DNA of 12,329 nt from Phycisphaeraceae bacterium (GCA_009827205.1 WUAK01000055.1:1-12329); one strand, 5' to 3'. Positions 1-7,247 are shown, numbered from the stretch's first letter. Program-made: numbers and translations. The notes: generated by a model from the letters alone, not told the origin.

Positions 1-98
1 CCGTCCGGGCGGGCGTGGGTGACCACGACGATGCATTCTTTATCTGCAAGAAAAGTTGCGATGTCCTTGAGGGATGTGTTCGTTGCCCACACGCTCAT
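1..98 (-). CDS. nrnA: NrnA-like DHH-family phosphoesterase, N-terminal fragment (runs off left edge)
   Basis: Only the first 32 codons are in the window. Reading leftwards from the ATG at 98, the peptide starts MSVWATNTSLKDIAT and reaches IVVVTHARPDG before the edge. A hydrophobic beta strand followed by T-H-x-x-P-D-G is the first metal-binding motif of the DHH superfamily, in the arrangement seen in NrnA (nanoRNase / 3'-phosphoadenosine 5'-phosphate phosphatase). NrnA degrades 2-5-nt RNAs and pAp in the cytoplasm. The start codon overlaps the ribF stop as ATGA, and a GGAG lies 7 bases upstream inside ribF (complement of 106-109), so the start is well supported and translation is probably coupled to ribF. 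NrnA, truB and ribF are neighbours in many infB-type operons, which supports the call. The DHH motif and the DHHA1 domain lie outside the window, so another DHH/DHHA1 family member cannot be excluded. Confidence 0.72.
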   Translation of the reverse strand, partial: MSVWATNTSLKDIATFLADKECIVVVTHARPD

Positions 99-1045
99 GA
101 TCCGACTCCGGCACTGATGGTTCGTTCGAGCGCGCGACGCACGTGTCGGCAGTCTCTATCGAGTTCCTCGATCAAGTCTTCGACCGAGCCGAACTTTATC
201 TGGTCTCTGACACGAGCGACGATATCCACGCCGATGTGCCAGCCGTACTCCTCAATCCCGGCAAGCCTGTGCCCCTCGCTCGGGGCATCCATGACGTAGA
301 CCTCAAACCTGTCATCGATCCCGTTGACCGTCGGGCGGGAACCCATGCTGATCGCAGCGGGGTAGGACTTGCCCGTAGGCAGATGAGCCCAGCCCGCATA
401 GACACCATCGCCCGGGGTCAACGTTTCACAGTCAACGTTGGCAGTCGGGTACCCGATCTGTCTCCCGAGCCGATCGCCCTGGATGACTCTGCCAGTGACG
501 CGGTGGGGCCTGCCAAGCAGCGCCGCTGCATCGCGGACCCGACCATCACTGATGAGCGTCCGAAGGATGCTGCTCGAGGCTGTAACCTCTGTGTTGTCAG
601 TCAGCGTTCCCTTGACTGCTTGGGCTTCGAGCACTTCAAATCCGAAGGCTTCTCCCAGGACCCGCATGACATCCAGATTGCCCGTACGACCCTTGCCGAA
701 GTGAAAGTCGCTTCCCTCGATAACGTGGGAAGGGTACAGCGGTACGACGTATTGCTGCACAAACTCGAGCGGTTCGAGGCTCAGCAGTTCTTGCGTGGGC
801 TCGAGCATGATGACCTCGTCAGCGCCAAGCTGACGCAGCAGCTCACATCTTCGGTCCCAGCCTGTCAGCAGCGCGGGCGCCGAGCCGGGCCGGAGCACGC
901 TCGCCGGATGAGGATAGAAACTCATTGCCACCACCCGGGCATCGTTCTCGTTAGCAAGGACTCTCGCTCGCTCCAAGAGAGACGCATGACCCGCATGGCA
1001 TCCGTCAAAGTTCCCGATTGTCACGACTGAGGTCCCGCTCGGCAT
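95..1045 (-). CDS. ribF: Bifunctional riboflavin kinase / FAD synthetase RibF
   Basis: This cytoplasmic enzyme phosphorylates riboflavin to FMN and adenylates FMN to FAD. The 316-aa length is normal for the family. The N-terminal nucleotidyltransferase domain opens with TIGNFDG (residues 9-15) followed by H17-x-G-H20, the ATP-binding HxGH-type motif; Cys16 replaces the commoner Val. The C-terminal riboflavin kinase domain shows GRQIGYPTANVD with P200-T-A-N203, then GVYAGW, an MGSRPT turn and FEVYVMD carrying the expected catalytic Glu. The ATG at 1045 is chosen because the TIGNFDG motif begins only eight residues later. I see no good Shine-Dalgarno before it. The gene is divergent from putA across 107 bases and overlaps the downstream nrnA by four bases. 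FAD made here is the cofactor of the neighbouring proline dehydrogenase, but that may be coincidence. A 295-codon antisense reading frame across it is a composition artefact. Confidence 0.95.
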   Translation of the reverse strand: MPSGTSVVTIGNFDGCHAGHASLLERARVLANENDARVVAMSFYPHPASVLRPGSAPALLTGWDRRCELLRQLGADEVIMLEPTQELLSLEPLEFVQQYVVPLYPSHVIEGSDFHFGKGRTGNLDVMRVLGEAFGFEVLEAQAVKGTLTDNTEVTASSSILRTLISDGRVRDAAALLGRPHRVTGRVIQGDRLGRQIGYPTANVDCETLTPGDGVYAGWAHLPTGKSYPAAISMGSRPTVNGIDDRFEVYVMDAPSEGHRLAGIEEYGWHIGVDIVARVRDQIKFGSVEDLIEELDRDCRHVRRALERTISAGVGS

Positions 1046-1093
1046 GGCGTAGGTTATGCCCGATCCAGCCCCGGCACGATCCGTGGTGTTGTC

Positions 1094-1099
1094 TACAAT
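1094..1099 (+). promoter_or_regulatory. Candidate -10 box for the proline-catabolism gene
   Basis: TACAAT matches the sigma-70 -10 consensus at five of six positions and lies 53 bases before the ATG at 1153, in the 107-base spacer shared with divergent ribF. The -35 position 17 bases upstream (about 1071-1076, ccggca) is poor. The promoter would therefore need an activator or a different start point. This rests on sequence inspection only. Confidence 0.3.
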
Positions 1100-1152
1100 C
1101 CGCCCCCGCGGCTCGCACGGTGTGTGCCGCTCGGGAGACAGGAGGGTGACGC

Positions 1153-4100
1153 ATGGGATGGTTCTCTAAGAAGTCTGGTCCGCTTCCACTCCACGAGCGC
1201 CCTCCCGTCGAGCCCGATCCCGTTCAGAACATCCCCATCGATCCGGAGGTCTACCAGATAGGCCTCCAACTCCTCGAGCTTGCACGCGCTGGCAAAGCCG
1301 GCATCTTCAGCTCGAAGTTCTACTCAGACAAACTCATGAACTGGTCCATGAAGGACCAGGAGTTCAAGGTCCAGCTCTTTCGGTTCGTTGACGTCTTCCC
1401 GATGCTCAACACGCCCGAGCAGGTCCACGAACACCTTGAGGATTACCTCACCCAGCCAGGTGTCACACTCCCGCCCGGCATGGACCTCGGTCTCAAAGCC
1501 GGCGGCGTTGCCAAGGGCCTGATGACCAAGACGATCTCGTCGCAGATCAAGTCCATGGCCGGCAAGTTCATCGCGGGCACCGATGCCAAGAGCGCACTCC
1601 CAAGGCTCAAGCAGCTCTGGGAGCACGACATCGGCTTCTCGGTCGATCTCTTGGGCGAAGCGTGTGTCTCCGATGTCGAAGCCGACGAGTACCGCGACAA
1701 GTATCTCGACCTCATCAACAACCTGCCGGGTGAGGTCTCGGAGTGGCAGGCCAAGGAGCAGATCGAAACCGATCACCTGGGCGCGATCCCCCGGTGCAAC
1801 GTCTCGATTAAAGTCTCGTCCCTGTCGGCAAAGGTCGACCCGATCGACACAGAAGGCTCGATCAGCGATCTGATGACGAGGCTCGACCCGATACTCGAGG
1901 CCGCCGTCGCCAAGGGTGTGTTCATCAACTTCGATATGGAGCAGTTTGAGCTCAAGGATCTGACGATCGAGCTCTTCAAACGCTGCTGCATGAAACACGA
2001 TTTCCACGCGGGCATCGCGATCCAGGCGTACCTGAAGTCAGGTCCAGACGACGCGCGCGATCTCTCACGCTGGGCGATCGAGAACAAGCGCCAGGTCAGT
2101 GTCCGACTCATCAAGGGTGCGTACTGGGACTACGAAACCATCCACGCCGAGGAGATGGGCTGGCCCTGCCCGGTCTGGAACGAGAAGTGGCATACCGACG
2201 CGTGCTTCGAGGACATGGTCGACATCTTCCTCGATGCCATGCCCCGAAAGCCTGAAGAGGGCGGCATCAAGCTCGCGCTCGGGTCGCACAACATCCGATC
2301 CATCGCATACGCACTGGCTGGCCTCGACAAACGGAACCTCCCTCGCAACTCGATCGAACTGCAGATGCTCCACGGCATGGCGGACGAGCTCAAGTACGCA
2401 GCCGCCGACGACAAGAAGGGCCCGGGCCTGCGCATCCGCGAGTACATCCCGGTCGGCGAGATGATCCCTGGCATGGCTTATCTTGTCCGCCGCTTGCTCG
2501 AGAACACGTCCAACGAGTCCTGGCTCGTCGCAGGCTTCGCCGAGAACGCCGACCCGACCATGCTGCTCGCGGACCCTCGCTCGTTCGAGACGGGCAACTC
2601 CAAGCAAGACCTCGTCGAGCTCGCCAAGGAACGCCACCAGCTCTCGCCCGCGGTCCCGGGCGTGGGTGACGGCGAGCGTTTCTTCACCGAACCCGTCCGC
2701 GACTTCGCGCACGCCGATCAACGCGAGAACTTCCAGCTCGCGCTCGACCGCACCGAAGTGGGGCAGGTCGACAACGACAAGGCGACAACCGACGACGCAA
2801 AGAAAGCCATCGACATCGCGGAGGAAGCCTTCACGAGCTGGCGCAACGCGAACCCGGTCATGCGCGCCAACGTGCTGACCTACGCCGCCAACCTCATGCG
2901 GTCACGCCGCGACGAGCTGTCGGCGATCATGGTCAAAGAAGCCGGCAAGTCGTGGCGCGAGGCCGACGCCGATGTCTGCGAAGCCATCGACTTCTGCGAG
3001 TACTACGCACGCATGGCGCCGCAGCTCTTTGAGCGCCAGCGCCTGGGCAAATTCATCGGCGAGCTCGACGAGCACTTCTACCAGCCAAGGGGCGTCACCG
3101 TCGTCATCAGCCCCTGGAACTTCCCGCTTGCGATCTGTTGCGGCATGACCGCCGCCGCACTCGTCACGGGCAACACCGTCGTCGTCAAGCCCGCGGAGCA
3201 GACGCCCTACATCGCCAAAGTCATGACCGAGATCCTCCACGAGTCGCTCAAAGCCGGCATGTGGCAGGTCGACGTCAACCCCGCGCACGTGCTCCAGCTC
3301 CTGCCGGGCCGAGGCGAAACCGTGGGCGCCGAGCTCGTCCGCGACCCGCGCACCGCGATCATCGCGTTCACCGGGTCCAAAGCCGTGGGCCTCGACATCA
3401 TCCAGGCCTCGGGCCAGACGCCCGAGGAGCAAGCGCACGTCAAGAAGGTCGTCTGCGAGATGGGCGGCAAGAACGCGCTCATCATCGACACCTCCGCCGA
3501 CCTCGACGAAGCCGTCATCGGCGCCCGCGCCAGCGCGTTCGGGTTCCAGGGTCAGAAGTGCTCCGCGTGCTCACGATGCATCGTCGTCGACCCGGAAGGC
3601 CCGGACGGGCCTCACATAAAGCGCTTCACCGAGCGCCTGGTCGAAGCCACCCGCGCCCTCGTCATCGCGCCGACCTCGAGCCCATCGTGCGACATGGGCC
3701 CCGTCATCGACGACGAGGCCGCCAACAAGATCCGCTCCATGATCGAGATGGGCCAGGCCGACGGCGGGCGTCTCGTGCTGGGCGACAACGACTTCAAAAC
3801 AGCCGACGTCGCAAGCGACGCCGTGATTCCAAAGAACTACATCGCGCCGCACATCTTCACGCACGTCACGCCCGACAACCGCATCGCCCGCGAGGAGATC
3901 TTCGGGCCCGTGCTCGCCGTGATGCACGCCAAGACCTACGACGAGGCCCTTGCGATCGCAAACGACCACAAATACAAGCTCACGGGCGGCCTCTTCAGCC
4001 GGATGCCAAAGCACATCGAACGCGCCAAACGCGACTTCCGCGTCGGCAACCTCTACATCAACCGCACCATCACCGGCGCCCTCGTCGGCCGCCAGCCCTT

Positions 4101-4224
4101 CGGGGGCTTCGGCCTCTCGGGCGTCGGCTCCAAGGCGGGCGGAGCAGACTATCTGCTACAATTCGTCGAACCCCGTGCGATTTGTGAAAACACAATGAGG
4201 CGAGGGTTTGCGCCGGAGTTGTGA
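1153..4224 (+). CDS. putA: Bifunctional proline dehydrogenase / L-glutamate gamma-semialdehyde dehydrogenase (short PutA type)
   Basis: Oxidises proline to pyrroline-5-carboxylate (FAD-dependent, electrons to quinone) and then to glutamate (NAD-dependent). At 1023 aa it is a short PutA without the N-terminal ribbon-helix-helix repressor domain of the E. coli protein. The proline dehydrogenase barrel occupies about residues 160-460: VSIKVSS at 217, VRLIKGAYW at 317-325, GSHN at 377, the REYIPVGE segment at 429-436 and RRLLEN at 446-451, whose paired arginines bind the substrate carboxylate in known PutA structures. The aldehyde dehydrogenase half follows: SPWNF near 653, a lysine at 679 (KPAEQTP), FTGS at 739, catalytic Glu769 in EMGGKN, nucleophile Cys803 in GQKCSAC, and EEIFGPV at 914. 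AGGAGG at 1140-1145 is a strong ribosome site 7 bases before the ATG. All checked catalytic residues are intact. Autoregulation of the classical PutA kind is not expected because the DNA-binding domain is absent. Confidence 0.95.
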   Translation: MGWFSKKSGPLPLHERPPVEPDPVQNIPIDPEVYQIGLQLLELARAGKAGIFSSKFYSDKLMNWSMKDQEFKVQLFRFVDVFPMLNTPEQVHEHLEDYLTQPGVTLPPGMDLGLKAGGVAKGLMTKTISSQIKSMAGKFIAGTDAKSALPRLKQLWEHDIGFSVDLLGEACVSDVEADEYRDKYLDLINNLPGEVSEWQAKEQIETDHLGAIPRCNVSIKVSSLSAKVDPIDTEGSISDLMTRLDPILEAAVAKGVFINFDMEQFELKDLTIELFKRCCMKHDFHAGIAIQAYLKSGPDDARDLSRWAIENKRQVSVRLIKGAYWDYETIHAEEMGWPCPVWNEKWHTDACFEDMVDIFLDAMPRKPEEGGIKLALGSHNIRSIAYALAGLDKRNLPRNSIELQMLHGMADELKYAAADDKKGPGLRIREYIPVGEMIPGMAYLVRRLLENTSNESWLVAGFAENADPTMLLADPRSFETGNSKQDLVELAKERHQLSPAVPGVGDGERFFTEPVRDFAHADQRENFQLALDRTEVGQVDNDKATTDDAKKAIDIAEEAFTSWRNANPVMRANVLTYAANLMRSRRDELSAIMVKEAGKSWREADADVCEAIDFCEYYARMAPQLFERQRLGKFIGELDEHFYQPRGVTVVISPWNFPLAICCGMTAAALVTGNTVVVKPAEQTPYIAKVMTEILHESLKAGMWQVDVNPAHVLQLLPGRGETVGAELVRDPRTAIIAFTGSKAVGLDIIQASGQTPEEQAHVKKVVCEMGGKNALIIDTSADLDEAVIGARASAFGFQGQKCSACSRCIVVDPEGPDGPHIKRFTERLVEATRALVIAPTSSPSCDMGPVIDDEAANKIRSMIEMGQADGGRLVLGDNDFKTADVASDAVIPKNYIAPHIFTHVTPDNRIAREEIFGPVLAVMHAKTYDEALAIANDHKYKLTGGLFSRMPKHIERAKRDFRVGNLYINRTITGALVGRQPFGGFGLSGVGSKAGGADYLLQFVEPRAICENTMRRGFAPEL

Positions 4225-4235
4225 TGGGCTAGTGC
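4220..4235 (+). repeat. Left copy of imperfect direct repeat bounding the low-G+C island
   Basis: TGTGAT, then GGG, then CTAGTGC. The first six bases include the putA stop codon. The same 13 bases without the GGG recur at 4896-4908. The shift from about 65% to about 42% G+C begins here. CTAGTGC alone also occurs at 4286-4292 and 9252-9258, so chance is not excluded. Confidence 0.4.
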
Positions 4236-4266
4236 CTGACTTTGCTCTCATGTTTTTGCAGATTGA

Positions 4267-4905
4267 ATGGAGTGCAAGTTGCGAACTAGTGCAGACGAGT
4301 GTGTCAATGGCATTTCGTCTACCCATACGCCGATGGGATTTATAGAAAAACTATGCTTTGTGTTTGGGACTCCAGCATGGATAACAGTTTTCGTGTCTCT
4401 TGGGTTTATTGTGTCCGGTATAGTGAACCTGGTCATATCTGTACCCAGTATTGACATTCTCGACTTAGTAGTACCTGTAATTGGGATCGTGCTGCTTGTC
4501 TATTGTCGCAATGAGTGGGTTGGGGCTCTGTGGGCTCCGTTAGTTTGTATCCGTTCAGGGCTTTGTCACGGTCAAAGCGAATATCAGATTGCTGAATCCG
4601 AAAGTAGGCAGTCTGCTTATGTTATTGAGCATTATGGATTAGCGCTGTTTGAACTAGAAATGTTGCAAGAGAGAAGCAGTTCTGGTGATATAATTAGCGT
4701 TTCGATCCAAAATATGCTAACAAAATCTACTCGATTTCGCATGAAGAATACAGGAGGAGAAGAGCTTCCTAAGTGTCGCTTTGTGATTGGAAAGCGGGGT
4801 GCGTTGAATCGATCTGAATTGCATCTTTCAATCGATCATTCGCGAGGTGCCACGATTGGTGTTCGGCTCAAATCTATTGGCTGCAGCATACGGACTGTGA
4901 TCTAG
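4267..4905 (+). CDS. Unrecognised low-G+C membrane protein, two predicted transmembrane helices
   Basis: I do not recognise this 212-aa protein. It has two strongly hydrophobic segments, about residues 37-59 and 62-80, separated by a very short PSID turn, with Arg81 and basic residues on the flanks. This suggests a helical hairpin with both ends in the cytoplasm. A third, weaker hydrophobic stretch lies at about 83-95. The C-terminal 110 residues are mostly polar and could form a soluble domain. The ATG at 4267 directly follows an in-frame TGA, so it is the most upstream possible start, but it has no Shine-Dalgarno; ATG 4333 (Met23) is an alternative just before the first helix. Base composition is about 42% G+C, and ATA, TTA and AGA codons are frequent, unlike both neighbours. 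That points to recent acquisition. It is convergent with the DUF899 gene 33 bases away. A spurious frame is possible, but the length and the coherent helix pair argue for a real gene. Confidence 0.6.
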   Translation: MECKLRTSADECVNGISSTHTPMGFIEKLCFVFGTPAWITVFVSLGFIVSGIVNLVISVPSIDILDLVVPVIGIVLLVYCRNEWVGALWAPLVCIRSGLCHGQSEYQIAESESRQSAYVIEHYGLALFELEMLQERSSSGDIISVSIQNMLTKSTRFRMKNTGGEELPKCRFVIGKRGALNRSELHLSIDHSRGATIGVRLKSIGCSIRTVI

Positions 4906-4908
4906 TGC
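4896..4908 (+). repeat. Right copy of direct repeat bounding the low-G+C island
   Basis: TGTGATCTAGTGC, matching 4220-4235 apart from a GGG present only in the left copy. It contains the TAG stop of the membrane-protein gene. Together the two copies bracket about 670 bases. They could be a target duplication or an illegitimate-recombination scar. No transposase or terminal inverted repeats accompany them. Confidence 0.4.
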
Positions 4909-4938
4909 TACAGTTACAAGTCAGATTCTCTTGTTGCG

Positions 4939-5487
4939 CTACCTCGGCTCCCACCCATTCACCCCACCCTCCAGCAACTCAAAGAACGGCCACACCGCGC
5001 AGAAGTCGTCGCCCGGGCCGAACATCGTGTGCCCGGTCCGCACGATCGAACCGTCGGCGTTCTTGTGCAGCGCGCTGACGCCGGGCAGCACGCCCCGGTC
5101 GGTCTGGTAGCCCATCGCCTTGGTGAACTCGCTGCCGTGCCCGCTGACGCAGCGGAAGTTCCACCCGCGTTTGTCGGCGAAGGGCTGCACCTTCTCCGGC
5201 GCATCGGCTGAGCACAGCACGAACGCGCACCGCCCCTCGACGTGCTCGGCGATTCCCCGGAACCCGTCCGCCCAGAGCGTGCAGTACCGGCACCCCGCGC
5301 CCATGTTGTGGATGATGAGCAAGTCCTCGTGCTCGCCGAACAGCTCGCTCAGCCTCACGGCAGACCCGTCGGGGTTGGCAAGCTCCCAGTCGTCTACGGT
5401 CTCGGGCCCTTGGGCCCGGATCGCTTCGAGCAGCTCTTTCTTGGCTTCGAGGACTTTTGTGTAAGCGTCGGTGAGCGAGGTCGTCAT
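4939..5487 (-). CDS. DUF899 family thioredoxin-like protein
   Basis: A 182-aa protein with the layout of DUF899, a thioredoxin-fold family related to the AhpC/TSA group whose biochemical role is not settled. Residues 1-30 form a helix; a WELANPDG-SAVRLSELFG segment resembles the strand entry of peroxiredoxin-like proteins. Then comes LLIIHNMGAGCRYCTLWADGF with a C66-R-Y-C69 pair at the position of a thioredoxin CxxC. The C-terminal GPGDDFCAVWPFFELL and NGWEP are family hallmarks. No signal peptide is visible, so the protein is probably cytoplasmic. GGAG lies 7 bases upstream of the ATG at 5487, which supports that start. It lies 44 bases after the HTH gene on the same strand and is probably co-transcribed with it, with a potential hairpin over its ribosome site. 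An Arg-rich reading frame in another phase over the same bases is a shadow. A redox or thiol-handling role is inference from the CxxC. Confidence 0.85.
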   Translation of the reverse strand: MTTSLTDAYTKVLEAKKELLEAIRAQGPETVDDWELANPDGSAVRLSELFGEHEDLLIIHNMGAGCRYCTLWADGFRGIAEHVEGRCAFVLCSADAPEKVQPFADKRGWNFRCVSGHGSEFTKAMGYQTDRGVLPGVSALHKNADGSIVRTGHTMFGPGDDFCAVWPFFELLEGGVNGWEPR

Positions 5488-5488
5488 G

Positions 5489-5514
5489 GCTGGGCTCCAT
5501 GCTGCCAGCCCAGC
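5489..5514 (-). promoter_or_regulatory. Hairpin overlapping the DUF899 ribosome-binding site
   Basis: GCTGGGCT (5489-5496) and AGCCCAGC (5507-5514) are perfect 8-base inverted arms around a 10-base loop. In the minus-strand transcript the hairpin lies between the HTH gene stop and the DUF899 start. Half of the GGAG ribosome site (complement of 5495-5498) is in the stem and the rest is in the loop. There is no U tract after it, so it looks more like a translational control structure than a terminator. Whether it forms or regulates is untested. Confidence 0.4.
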
Positions 5515-5531
5515 TTACCGAACTGAGTTGT

Positions 5532-6731
5532 TCAGGTTGTTGGTGCCATCGGTGCCCTAAAGGCCATCGTGTACTGGAACCCGGTCAGCGGGTACGCCAG
5601 CATCAGCCTGTGCGTGCGGAATTCGTCGATCGGGCGGCCGAGCGCATCGCACATCCGCTGGATCATCTCGCCGTAGCGCGGCACCTCGGGCACATCGAAC
5701 GCGTCCATCCCGACGGGCATCAGCTCGATCTGCTCGCTCGTCGGGATCCTGTCGCGCTCGCTCGTCGGGTCGTTCGGGTTCGAGGGCCCGCGTGCGCCGG
5801 GCTTGAACACGAAGAGCTCCCCTTCGCTGCCCGGGTACAGGCTCTTGTGCAGCACGAGATCGAACACCAGCGTGCGGACGGGCAAGTCCATGACGAGCGA
5901 CACACCCCTGAGCGGCGACTCGGGCGCCCCATACCGGCGCGAGCCTCGTTTGTCGATGCTCACCGTGAGCATGTCGACGACCGCATCTTTGCCGAGCTTG
6001 TCGAGCACGAGCTTGTGGCAGAGCTGGTTCCCGAGCATGGTTGACTCGAGTTCCGCCGGCTCGTTCGCGTAGAAATCCTGCAGCTGCATCGGGTCAGCGG
6101 AGAGATCGCTGGCGTCGCGCCCGGGTTCGACGAACGGTGTCCCAAAGACGAAATAGAACGGTGTGCCCGGCCTGAGCCGGCGGATGTCGAACGCGCCGTG
6201 CAGCGTCGTCGTTTCGATAACCTCGGGCTCGTCCTCATTCGGGACGAAGAACATGGTGTTGAGCCAGAGCGAGGCCTCAACCCCGATCACGTGGCGCATC
6301 CCTTTGAAGATCTCGCTCCGGCTCTTGGCCGCTGACTTGGCGCTGAGTTCTTTCGATTCGGACCCGAGCGCCGCGTTGAGCGACGAGCGCGTGCCGTACT
6401 TGTTGCGGATCATCGCCGCGAACGAATCGATTGCCTGGATCGCGTCGTCTATCAACACGTCCTCGACACCGTGATCTGCAGCAGCAAGGACAGCCGAACG
6501 AAGCGACTCTGGCCCGGGGATATTCGCGAGCAGTTCATCGGGCGTTTCCGAATCGAGCGAAGACATCAACCTGCTCACGGTCACGCGATTGAGACCGAGC
6601 GTTCTGCCCAATGCCGAGACGTTCAGGGGCTTGTCGGCCACCACCGAGACGACCGATCGCAGCGAGACCTGCAAGGCGTTGCCGACGGCTTCTCGCTCAG
6701 TCTCCAGTGTCACGACGCTATTGGCAGACAT
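5532..6731 (-). CDS. Unclassified helix-turn-helix protein, probable transcriptional regulator
   Basis: I do not recognise the family of this 399-aa protein. Near the N-terminus, residues 35-60 (PLNVSALGRTLGLNRVTVSR and following) have the spacing and small-residue pattern of a helix-turn-helix: VSALGRTLGL as the first helix and NRVTVSRLMSSL as the recognition helix. A helical stretch at about 75-160 follows, and the remaining 240 residues look like a mixed alpha/beta domain (for example FYFVFGTPF and VSLVMDLPVRTLVFDLVLH) that could bind a ligand or another protein. No membrane segment or signal peptide is visible. The ATG at 6731 lies four codons after an in-frame TAA and has no clear Shine-Dalgarno, so a start slightly downstream or leaderless translation is possible. 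It sits 114 bases after the globin gene and 44 before DUF899. Composition matches the genome. A DNA-binding regulator of the adjacent DUF899 gene is the simplest hypothesis, but it is inference. Confidence 0.8.
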   Translation of the reverse strand: MSANSVVTLETEREAVGNALQVSLRSVVSVVADKPLNVSALGRTLGLNRVTVSRLMSSLDSETPDELLANIPGPESLRSAVLAAADHGVEDVLIDDAIQAIDSFAAMIRNKYGTRSSLNAALGSESKELSAKSAAKSRSEIFKGMRHVIGVEASLWLNTMFFVPNEDEPEVIETTTLHGAFDIRRLRPGTPFYFVFGTPFVEPGRDASDLSADPMQLQDFYANEPAELESTMLGNQLCHKLVLDKLGKDAVVDMLTVSIDKRGSRRYGAPESPLRGVSLVMDLPVRTLVFDLVLHKSLYPGSEGELFVFKPGARGPSNPNDPTSERDRIPTSEQIELMPVGMDAFDVPEVPRYGEMIQRMCDALGRPIDEFRTHRLMLAYPLTGFQYTMAFRAPMAPTT

Positions 6732-6801
6732 CTGGATAGCTTACATTCGAACCTGTTCACCATGTAGAGCGATTGCGCGAGGAGTGCGAAGATTAGGTAA
6801 G

Positions 6802-6827
6802 AAAAACTCCGGATTGTGCTCAGCACA
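6802..6827 (-). terminator. Weak terminator-like hairpin after the globin gene
   Basis: On the minus strand TGTGC-TGA-GCACA (6827-6815) forms a 5-bp stem and is followed, after about eight bases, by a run of five T (6806-6802). It lies 19-44 bases past the globin stop codon, where transcription of dnaG-rpoD-globin would end. The gap between stem and T run is longer than in a canonical intrinsic terminator, so termination may be partial or absent. Confidence 0.35.
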
Positions 6828-6845
6828 GAGCGGGCGATCAACGGA

Positions 6846-7247
6846 TCAGCGGTTCCGCATGAACTCAGCAACGTGCGCGAACACGCCCTGCAGCACTGAC
6901 TTTGATGGTTCAGGTGTGCCGACCTCATCGAGCGATTCGTCCATCAGCGCCAGCCACCGGTCACGCGCTGCCTCATCGATCGCAAACGGCATGTGCCTCA
7001 TCCGGAGCCTCGGGTGCCCGCGTGCCTCGGAATAGCGAGTGGGCCCGCCGAACCGCTGCACAAGAAAGTCGCGGAGCCTGACTCTCGCCTCCTCAAGATC
7101 AGTTTCGCCGGCCTGTGTACGTGCGCGCTCGTACATCGGGCCGAGTATGTCGTCCGATCGAACGCGCCGATAGAACGATGCGGTCAGGCGATCAAAGCCG
7201 TCTTCACCTATCTGTTCGTAGACCCTGTCCTCGCCGAGTTGGGTCAC
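6846..7247 (-). CDS. glbO: Group II truncated haemoglobin (trHbO type)
   Basis: A 133-aa haem protein of the two-over-two globin fold, class II, thought to bind O2 or handle NO and peroxide in the cytoplasm. Expected landmarks are in order: VYEQIGEDGFDRL helix A/B, Tyr26 (B10) in SFYRRV, Tyr39 (CD1) in GPMYE, the class signature FLVQRFGGPTRYSEARGHPR at 61-80, proximal His85 (F8) in LRMRHMPF, and Trp98 (G8). The Tyr-B10/Tyr-CD1/Trp-G8 set is that of Mycobacterium tuberculosis trHbO. The start is GTG at 7247, overlapping the rpoD stop as GTGA, with no good Shine-Dalgarno of its own. Translation therefore probably depends on ribosomes finishing rpoD. A weak terminator-like hairpin follows. Assignment to the globin family is firm. 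The physiological ligand and partner reductase cannot be read from the sequence. Confidence 0.93.
   Translation of the reverse strand: MTQLGEDRVYEQIGEDGFDRLTASFYRRVRSDDILGPMYERARTQAGETDLEEARVRLRDFLVQRFGGPTRYSEARGHPRLRMRHMPFAIDEAARDRWLALMDESLDEVGTPEPSKSVLQGVFAHVAEFMRNR

Noticed and set aside
143..1030. 295-codon plus-strand open frame opposite ribF
   Set aside because: It is exactly antisense to a gene with complete RibF motifs, resembles no family, and is explained by high-G+C codon structure.
3138..4187. 349-codon plus-strand frame inside putA
   Set aside because: It is an Arg/His/Pro-rich out-of-phase reading of the aldehyde dehydrogenase half; the catalytic motifs are in the other frame.
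4979..5500. 173-codon minus-strand frame overlapping DUF899
   Set aside because: It is an Arg/Ala-rich phase shadow; DUF899 hallmarks are in the other frame.
6710..6928. 72-codon minus-strand frame across the globin-HTH gap
   Set aside because: It overlaps both neighbours in another phase, has no ribosome site, and spans the terminator-like hairpin.
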